10,546 nucleotides of DNA from Chloroflexi bacterium RBG_16_70_13 (GTDB lineage Bacteria > Chloroflexota > Limnocylindria > Limnocylindrales > CSP1-4): contig MGOD01000023.1 in the NCBI GenBank assembly GCA_001795245.1, positions 3,347 to 13,892 on the forward strand, in the 5' to 3' direction. Under the pieces are notes generated by a model. It was not told the DNA's origin. It saw only the letters and a list, made by a program, of their open reading frames with translations, and did not search any database. This document shows positions 5,774 to 10,546 of this stretch, in pieces (positions within the stretch are counted from its first letter, which is position 1; each line of letters opens with the position of its first letter). A program made the translations under genes and the position numbers.

Positions 5774-8560
5774 TCAGACCGGCGGCAGCTCCTGGAGGTC
5801 CGTCTGGGCGCCGGCGAAGAGGTCGCCCACGGTCGCAACCCGGTCCAGCATCGTCCGGATCGTCCAGGAGTTCGGCTTGAGGTCGGGGTCGTCGAGCTCC
5901 TCCCAGGCGATCGGCGCCGAGACGGGGCCGCCCGGGGCCGGTCGCACGGCGTACGGCGAAACGAGGGTCTTGATCGGCGAGTTCTGGGTGTAGTCGAGGC
6001 GGGCCCGGCCGCCGCGGTTGCGCTTCGACCACTCCCACGACACCAGGTCCGGGACGACCGCGCCCACCGCCCGCGACACCTTCTCGACCCAATCAGTCGT
6101 CTGGCCGTGGTCGTACTTCGGGACGATCGGGACCCAGACCTGGATCCCGCGCTGGCCCGTGACCTTGGGGTAGCCGCGGACGCCCAGGTGGCCGAGGGCC
6201 GTCCGGAAGAGTCGGGCCAGGGTCAACGTCTCGTCCCAGGTCGTGCTCGTCCCGGGATCGATGTCGATGAGCGCGAACGTGGGCCGGAAGGGCGCATCGA
6301 GGCGTGACGTCCAGGCGTGGACCTCGAAGGCCGCCTGGTTGGCGAGCCAGCAGAGCGTCGCGACCCGGTCGGCGACGACGTGCTCGTTGGCCTCGCGGGC
6401 CTCGACCCCGACCTCGCGCCAGCGTCGGAGCCAGGACGGGTCGGTGGGCTTGAGGTCCTTCTGCCAGAAGCCGCCGCCGGCGGCCCCGTCCGGGAATCGA
6501 TGGAGGTTCAGGGGTCGCTCGGCGAGGTGGGGCAGCATGACCGGCGCGATCCGGGCGAAGTAACCGATGAGCTCCCGCTTCGTGATCGGGCCGGCCGCCT
6601 CGTCGCCCTCGACCGCCGGGAAGAGCGGCTTCTCGAGGTTCGTCAGCTTGAGATCCTCCCCCCCGATCCGCCAGAGGCCTTCCCTGCCGAGCTTCGCCAG
6701 GGCGTCGAGCTCGGTGTCCGTGGCTGCCCAGGGGTGGAGGTGGGTGTCGGCCATGGCGCCAATGGTCGCCGGTTCCGTCGCCGGCAGTTGGGATTCGACC
6801 TCCCGGACCGTCGCGGACGTGGCGACCGCGCGTTCGCGCGTGACCTCGAGTGGGTCCCTGCCCGCCTCGATCCCCTTGAAGGCGGCCTGGCGGACGATGC
6901 CCTCGCGGGTCCAGCCGCCGAGCTCGGCGCGGATGACGAGCTCTGGGCGGACCCAGGTCACGCCGGCGAGATCGCCGCCCCAGCGGCCGCGATAGTCCTT
7001 CGGCGGCGGCGGGTCGAACGGCAGGCTCGCCGTCTGGAGGTCCGCGAGGCGGCGACGGAGGTCGGCCCGGGTCTTGCCGGTGAAGCCGGACCCGACCTTG
7101 CCGGCAAACCGGAGGCGGGGCGTCCCCGCACGTTCCGTGCCGGCCGCGCCGTCCGTGCCGGTGCCGCGCGCACCGTCGCCGTCGCGCTCGTAGTACCCGA
7201 CGACGAGCGCGCCGAGGTCCTTCGCGTTCCCCTCGCCCGGCGTCCAGCCACCAACCACGAGCTCCTGCTCGGGCCGGATCTTGAGCTTCAGCCATGCCCG
7301 CGAGCGGGTGCCCGGCTCGTAGACCGAGCGGCGGTGCTTGGCGATCGCTCCCTCCAGCTCCTGGGCGGCGACTGCCTCGAGGAAGGCAATGCCCTCGGTC
7401 TCGACGTGGCTCGCGTAGCGGACCCGGCGATCCTCGCGAAGGACCGCGCGGAGGAGCCGCTTGCGATCCTCGAGGGGCACGCGCAGGAGCGACCGGCCGT
7501 CGTGGTAGAGGAGGTCGAAGGCCTGGTAGACGAGACCCGCTGCGGCCCCGCCGCCCGGCCCCTTCGTCCCGAGGCGCTCCTGGAGGAGCGAGAAGGCCGG
7601 GCGGCCGGCCTCGTCCACGGCGATGACCTCGCCGTCGACGATCGCCTCGCGAGCCTCGATCCAGGTCGGCGGGACGAGGAGCCGGGGGAAGTACGTCTCG
7701 CCGTCCTTGCCGTTGCGGGTGTACGTCCGGACCTTGCCGTCGCGGACCACGGCCTGGAGGCGGTAGCCGTCCCACTTGACCTCGAACAGCCAGTCTCCGT
7801 CACGGAACGGCCGGTCGGCGAGCGTCGCGGCCATCGGCTCGATGAAGGCGGGCATCGGCGCCTCGATCGCGTTCGCGAGGTCGATCCGGGCGGTCGCGGC
7901 CGGCGCCTCGCTGACCCAGACCGCGTCGCGATTGGCGAGGACCTCGTCATTCGTCCGGCCGGTCTTGACGCTCTGGGGGTGGTCTTCGGCGTCCCAGCCG
8001 GGGCTCGACGTCTCGCCGCGCTTGTGGATGAGGAGCCACTGCTCGGCCTCGTCATCCTCGAAGGGCCGGGCGGAGGGGTCGTCGGCGCGCCCGGCGCCAC
8101 CCCGGCCGCGCCCGCTCGTCCGGACGATCGTGAAGCGGCCCTTGAGCTTCTGTCCCTCGAGGCTGAACTTGAGCTCACCGTCGGTGACGCCCCGCCGCCC
8201 GTCGGGAGTCTCCGCCTCGGCCTGCCAGGTGCCCCAGTCCCAGACGATGACGTCACCGGCACCGTATTGGCCCCTCGGGATGACGCCTTCGAAGTCGAGG
8301 TACTCGATCGGGTGGTCCTCGACGTGGACGGCCATCCGGCGGGCCTTCGGGTCCAGAGTGGGACCGCGGGGCACTGCCCAGGAGACGAGGACGCCGTCGA
8401 TCTCGAGGCGGAAGTCGTAGTGGAGGCGGGTGGCCCGATGGCGCTGGACGACGAAGCGGCCGCGCGACGCTGAGGCGCCACCCGCGGATGGAGCGGCATC
8501 TCCGGCCGGCTCCGGCGTCCGCCCGAAGTTCCGCTTGCGCCGGTACTCCTGGAGCGGCAT
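5774..8560 (-). CDS. ligD: ATP-dependent DNA ligase LigD, phosphoesterase-ligase-polymerase fusion (928 aa)
   Basis: LigD repairs double-strand breaks by non-homologous end joining with Ku: it trims 3' ends, fills gaps and seals nicks. All three modules are present. The phosphoesterase domain (about 1-200) has VVQRHRATRLHYDFRLE with H41, H47 and D49, and H83 in EDHPIEYLDFEG. The ligase (about 235-545) has EVKWDGYR with the AMP-accepting K262, TRNGKD at 281-286, VDGEV at 308-312, EGAIAKH at 403-409 and WLKLKI at 423-428, followed by the OB-fold. The primase-polymerase (about 630-900) has LTNLEKPLFP, ALIDIDPG with metal-binding D766 and D768, and RLDYTQ with D856. This domain order matches the Pseudomonas type, not the mycobacterial POL-PE-LIG order. 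A Gly/Ala/Thr-rich stretch at 460-480 interrupts the OB region. The ATG at 8560 lies 29 bases after the Ku stop with no clear Shine-Dalgarno; the two are co-transcribed by position. Confidence 0.97.
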   Translation of the reverse strand: MPLQEYRRKRNFGRTPEPAGDAAPSAGGASASRGRFVVQRHRATRLHYDFRLEIDGVLVSWAVPRGPTLDPKARRMAVHVEDHPIEYLDFEGVIPRGQYGAGDVIVWDWGTWQAEAETPDGRRGVTDGELKFSLEGQKLKGRFTIVRTSGRGRGGAGRADDPSARPFEDDEAEQWLLIHKRGETSSPGWDAEDHPQSVKTGRTNDEVLANRDAVWVSEAPAATARIDLANAIEAPMPAFIEPMAATLADRPFRDGDWLFEVKWDGYRLQAVVRDGKVRTYTRNGKDGETYFPRLLVPPTWIEAREAIVDGEVIAVDEAGRPAFSLLQERLGTKGPGGGAAAGLVYQAFDLLYHDGRSLLRVPLEDRKRLLRAVLREDRRVRYASHVETEGIAFLEAVAAQELEGAIAKHRRSVYEPGTRSRAWLKLKIRPEQELVVGGWTPGEGNAKDLGALVVGYYERDGDGARGTGTDGAAGTERAGTPRLRFAGKVGSGFTGKTRADLRRRLADLQTASLPFDPPPPKDYRGRWGGDLAGVTWVRPELVIRAELGGWTREGIVRQAAFKGIEAGRDPLEVTRERAVATSATVREVESQLPATEPATIGAMADTHLHPWAATDTELDALAKLGREGLWRIGGEDLKLTNLEKPLFPAVEGDEAAGPITKRELIGYFARIAPVMLPHLAERPLNLHRFPDGAAGGGFWQKDLKPTDPSWLRRWREVGVEAREANEHVVADRVATLCWLANQAAFEVHAWTSRLDAPFRPTFALIDIDPGTSTTWDETLTLARLFRTALGHLGVRGYPKVTGQRGIQVWVPIVPKYDHGQTTDWVEKVSRAVGAVVPDLVSWEWSKRNRGGRARLDYTQNSPIKTLVSPYAVRPAPGGPVSAPIAWEELDDPDLKPNSWTIRTMLDRVATVGDLFAGAQTDLQELPPV

Positions 8561-8589
8561 CCGGCGTGGCGAGGGCCCCGGGTGGGGCG

Positions 8590-9513
8590 TCAGGCGCTCT
8601 TCCGGCGGCGGGCGGGCTTGGCCTCCTCGGCCTCCTCGGCCGGGGCGCTCGCCCGGCCCTTCGCCGAGTCGGCCTTCTTGGCCTTCGCCTCGGCCACCGA
8701 GGTCGGCGGCGGCGTGCCCGCTTCGCGAGCGGCCTTGGCGGCCTTGACGCTGGCCTCGAGGGCGGCCATGAGGTCGACGAGGTTGGACGGCTCCTCGGCT
8801 GCCGGGACGGCGACTACTTCCTTGCCCTCGACCTTCGACTCGATGATCTGCATGAGCGCGGTCCGATACTCGTCCTGATAGCCGGCCGGGTCGAACTCGC
8901 CGGTCATCGAGCCGACGAGCTGTTCGGCCATCGCCTTCTCGGCCGCCTTGACCTCGGGCTCCTCCTCGGGCAGGTCGAGCTCGCCCAAGGCCCGGATCTC
9001 GTCCGGCCAGTAGAGCGTCGAGAGGACCATCGTGTTCTCGTACGGATCGAGCGCGGCGAGGGCCTCACGGTCCTTGATGACGACCTTGCAGATCGCGGTG
9101 AGGCCCTTGTCCTGGAGCACCGCCTTCAGGAGTGCGAACGCCTTGCGGCCGATCTTGTCGGGCTCGATGTAGTAGGCCTGCTTCACGAACTTGGTGTGCG
9201 TTGCCGCCGCCTCGGATTCGACGAACTGCTCGATCTCGATCGAGCGGACGGTCTTGAGGGGCAGCGACTCGAGGTCCTCGTCGGTGATGACGACGTACTC
9301 GCCCGGCGCGTACTCGAAGCCCTTGACCGTGTCGGCCCGGGAGATGATCTCCTCCTCGACCGGACAGAAGATCTTCATCTGGATCCTGGACAGGTCCTCG
9401 GCGTGGAGCATGTTGAAGCTCACCCCGGCCCGTGACTCGGTGGCGACGTAGAGCTTGACCGGGATGGTGACGAGGCCGAACTGGATGGCCCCCTTCCACA
9501 TCGAGCGCGCCAC
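8590..9513 (-). CDS. ku: Ku, DNA end-binding protein of bacterial NHEJ (307 aa)
   Basis: Bacterial Ku forms a homodimeric ring that slides onto broken DNA ends and recruits LigD. The sequence is canonical: MARSMWKGAIQFGLVTIPVK at 1-20, VSFNMLHAEDLSRI at 31-44, GFEYAPGEYVVITDEDLE at about 65-82, IEIEQFVESEA at 92-102, AYYIEPDKIGRKAFALLKAVL at about 113-133, and the long-arm segment LSTLYWPDEIR at 164-174. From about 255 onwards there is a Lys/Ala/Glu-rich disordered tail ending in ARRRKSA, as in many bacterial Ku proteins, where the tail aids DNA binding and ligase stimulation. The start is GTG at 9513, with GAGG seven bases upstream. It is first in a two-gene operon with ligD. A TGG-TATCGT extended -10 about 50 bases upstream is a plausible promoter. 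Identification is secure. Confidence 0.97.
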   Translation of the reverse strand: MARSMWKGAIQFGLVTIPVKLYVATESRAGVSFNMLHAEDLSRIQMKIFCPVEEEIISRADTVKGFEYAPGEYVVITDEDLESLPLKTVRSIEIEQFVESEAAATHTKFVKQAYYIEPDKIGRKAFALLKAVLQDKGLTAICKVVIKDREALAALDPYENTMVLSTLYWPDEIRALGELDLPEEEPEVKAAEKAMAEQLVGSMTGEFDPAGYQDEYRTALMQIIESKVEGKEVVAVPAAEEPSNLVDLMAALEASVKAAKAAREAGTPPPTSVAEAKAKKADSAKGRASAPAEEAEEAKPARRRKSA

Positions 9514-9563
9514 GGCAGGTCCTCGTGCTCAGCGGCTCCCATGGACGGCGGAGCCGGGACAGG

Positions 9564-9572
9564 ACGATACCA
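9564..9572 (-). promoter_or_regulatory. Candidate extended -10 promoter for ku-ligD
   Basis: On the minus strand TGG followed by TATCGT forms an extended -10. Transcription would start near 9557, leaving a leader of about 44 bases with a GAGG Shine-Dalgarno before the GTG at 9513. The best -35-like hexamer, TTGTCG at 9595-9590, is 20 bases away, longer than ideal. It lies in the 116-base gap after the predicted nuclease gene, where I see no convincing terminator, so read-through from that gene is also possible. Confidence 0.4.
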
Positions 9573-9629
9573 CCCGATCGCAATTGGGCCGACAACAGCG
9601 ACCGTCGCGGCGTTGCGGCCGGACACGCG

Positions 9630-10546
9630 TCAGCGAACTGCGGCGATCTCCCGTTCCGCCGCCCGGATCTGGGCGAGGATCCCGTCCCGGAGCCTGTCGA
9701 GCGCGGCCGCGACCTGGCCGGCGGTCGTCCCGATCGAGGTCAGCTGGACCTTCATGCCGCGGATCGGCTCGAGCTGCTCGCAGATCGCGATGAGGGCCTC
9801 GCCGATCGCCGCCGCGTCGACCTCGGCCTGGCGCTCCCGGAGGCTCGCCAGGGCGAGGAGCCTGGCAAGCCGGACCGCGGCCTCAAGGGTGGCTGCGTCG
9901 GGCGCGATCGGGTCGATAACACAGTAGACATCGCCGGCTCGAACGTCGAAGGGGGCGATGCCGGCCGGGGCATGGTCGGGGGTGAAGACGACGAGCCCGA
10001 CGGCCGCGTCGCGGTTGGTGCGGGCCTCGCGGAGCTCATCGCGCATCTCGCGGCCCGACATCCGGCGGTCTTTCGCCTCGATCACGACCCGCAGGTCGGC
10101 GCCGTGGGTGAGGTTCGGGTCGAGGGTGAGGACGAAGTCGCCCTTCTTGGACCGGCCCTTGTCACCGGCGTCCGTCGCTGTCCGGTCGAGGAGATCGTTG
10201 GCGCCGCGGGCGATCTCCGCCAGGAGGTCCTCGAGGAGCGCCTCGAAGTCGCCGCCCTTGGCCGCGGACTTCGCTCGCTCGCCGGCGCGCGCCGTGGCCG
10301 CGGCCTCGATCGCGACGAGCTTCTCCTCAATGGCCTTGAAGCCGGCCGCCATCTCGCTCCTGAACTGGTGGAGCGGCGAGCCCATCCGGGTCGGGTCGAG
10401 CAGCGTCGCCAGTCGCGAGGCGTCGCCGTCGAAGTAGGCCTCGAGCATCCTCGAGAGCCGGCCGAGGGCCGAGTCCTTGCGCTCGGGGTCGAAGAGCTCG
10501 CGGACCGTCGCCTGGAGCTTGCCCCGATCGCCGAGGAACGCCTCCA
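9630..10546 (-). CDS. Predicted PD-(D/E)XK nuclease-fold protein (C-terminal 304 residues; start beyond window)
   Basis: The frame is open from the right edge to the TGA at 9630-9632. The residues before the internal ATG at 10448 (FLGDRGKLQATVRELFDP, then ALGRLSRMLEAYFDGD) are clearly coding, so that ATG is not the start. The visible part begins with helical segments, including KAIEEKLVAIEAAATA, that may form a coiled coil. It then gives a PD-(D/E)XK core: helix DFEALLEDLLAEIA, KKGDFVLTLDP with D136 of the visible residues, and LRVVIEAKDRRMS with E156 and K158. A strand-rich stretch follows (AAVGLVVFTPDHAPAG, DVYCVIDPIAPD), then a helical C-terminus ending in AEREIAAVR. This is the metal-binding arrangement of restriction-endonuclease-like folds. 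The coiled-coil plus nuclease-fold layout resembles RmuC or DUF2130 proteins in plan only. I do not recognise a named family. It lies 116 bases upstream of ku on the same strand, suggesting a DNA-end or repair-related role, which is inference. Confidence 0.75.
   Translation of the reverse strand, partial: EAFLGDRGKLQATVRELFDPERKDSALGRLSRMLEAYFDGDASRLATLLDPTRMGSPLHQFRSEMAAGFKAIEEKLVAIEAAATARAGERAKSAAKGGDFEALLEDLLAEIARGANDLLDRTATDAGDKGRSKKGDFVLTLDPNLTHGADLRVVIEAKDRRMSGREMRDELREARTNRDAAVGLVVFTPDHAPAGIAPFDVRAGDVYCVIDPIAPDAATLEAAVRLARLLALASLRERQAEVDAAAIGEALIAICEQLEPIRGMKVQLTSIGTTAGQVAAALDRLRDGILAQIRAAEREIAAVR

Noticed and set aside
5748..5778. Possible bidirectional terminator between the membrane-protein gene and ligD (TCTGA...TCAGA with an inner GGCG-ATGG-CGCC hairpin)
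   Set aside because: The stem is short and interrupted and there is no T-tract on either strand, so it does not meet the standard for an intrinsic terminator.
6093..7775. A 560-codon minus-strand frame inside ligD
   Set aside because: Same strand, shifted frame, Arg/Pro/Gly-rich translation with no recognisable motif; the ligD frame has all expected motifs here.
6317..8473. A 718-codon open frame on the plus strand opposite ligD
   Set aside because: It lies wholly antisense to a gene with intact catalytic motifs. Its composition (Arg/Gly/Asp/Val/Leu-rich, without any domain pattern) is what GC-rich codon bias produces on the opposite strand.
10446..10448. Internal ATG as the start of the predicted nuclease gene
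   Set aside because: The frame stays open and protein-like for all 32 codons upstream to the window edge (for example KLQATVRELFDPERKD), so the gene continues beyond the window.

Overview
The window is a very GC-rich (around 70% by eye), densely packed bacterial chromosomal segment with nine protein-coding genes and no RNA genes, insertion sequences, prophage genes or CRISPR. No gap between genes exceeds about 120 bases. The combination of high GC, an F420-type luciferase-like oxidoreductase, a Ku/LigD end-joining pair and several apparently leaderless promoters suggests a GC-rich Chloroflexota lineage (Limnocylindria-like) or an Actinomycetota. I lean to Chloroflexota, but no marker in the window decides it.

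Layout. (1) 1-542, minus: N-terminal part of a DUF255 thioredoxin-like protein (YyaL/SSP411 family), running off the left edge. (2) 543-650: a short divergent intergenic region carrying two back-to-back arrays of 8-bp repeats. (3) 651-1349, plus: an unnamed protein with a Cys/His/Asp pattern like a C39-type papain-fold protein. (4) 1276-2718, minus: an MFS exporter whose tail overlaps gene 3 by 74 bp. (5) 2715-3215, minus: a MerR regulator, overlapping the MFS start by ATGA. (6) 3311-4192, plus: an F420-type luciferase-like oxidoreductase, divergent from the MerR gene across a perfect 12-bp palindrome. (7) 4193-4978, minus: a TetR regulator ending base-to-base against gene 6. (8) 5054-5752, plus: a six-helix membrane protein, divergent from the TetR gene. 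Its promoter (TTGACA-N18-TATAAG, extended -10) contains two near-identical 13-bp operators. (9) 5774-8560, minus: LigD in the order phosphoesterase-ligase-polymerase, directly downstream of Ku (8590-9513, minus). (10) 9630-10546, minus: a partial gene upstream of Ku with a PD-(D/E)XK nuclease signature.

How the parts work together. Three modules are visible. The first is MerR-MFS, with or without the luciferase-like oxidoreductase, around a shared operator: probably a sensed-compound efflux or modification unit. The second is a TetR/membrane-protein pair with an unusually legible operator-promoter. The third is a two-component NHEJ operon (Ku then LigD) preceded on the same strand by an uncharacterised predicted nuclease. 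The nuclease next to NHEJ genes and the twin-operator promoter are the most interesting items. No wholly new system is obvious. Four gene starts have a TANNNT hexamer 5-6 bases upstream and no convincing Shine-Dalgarno, pointing to leaderless transcription, whereas the membrane-protein gene has a classical promoter and a perfect AGGAGGT.
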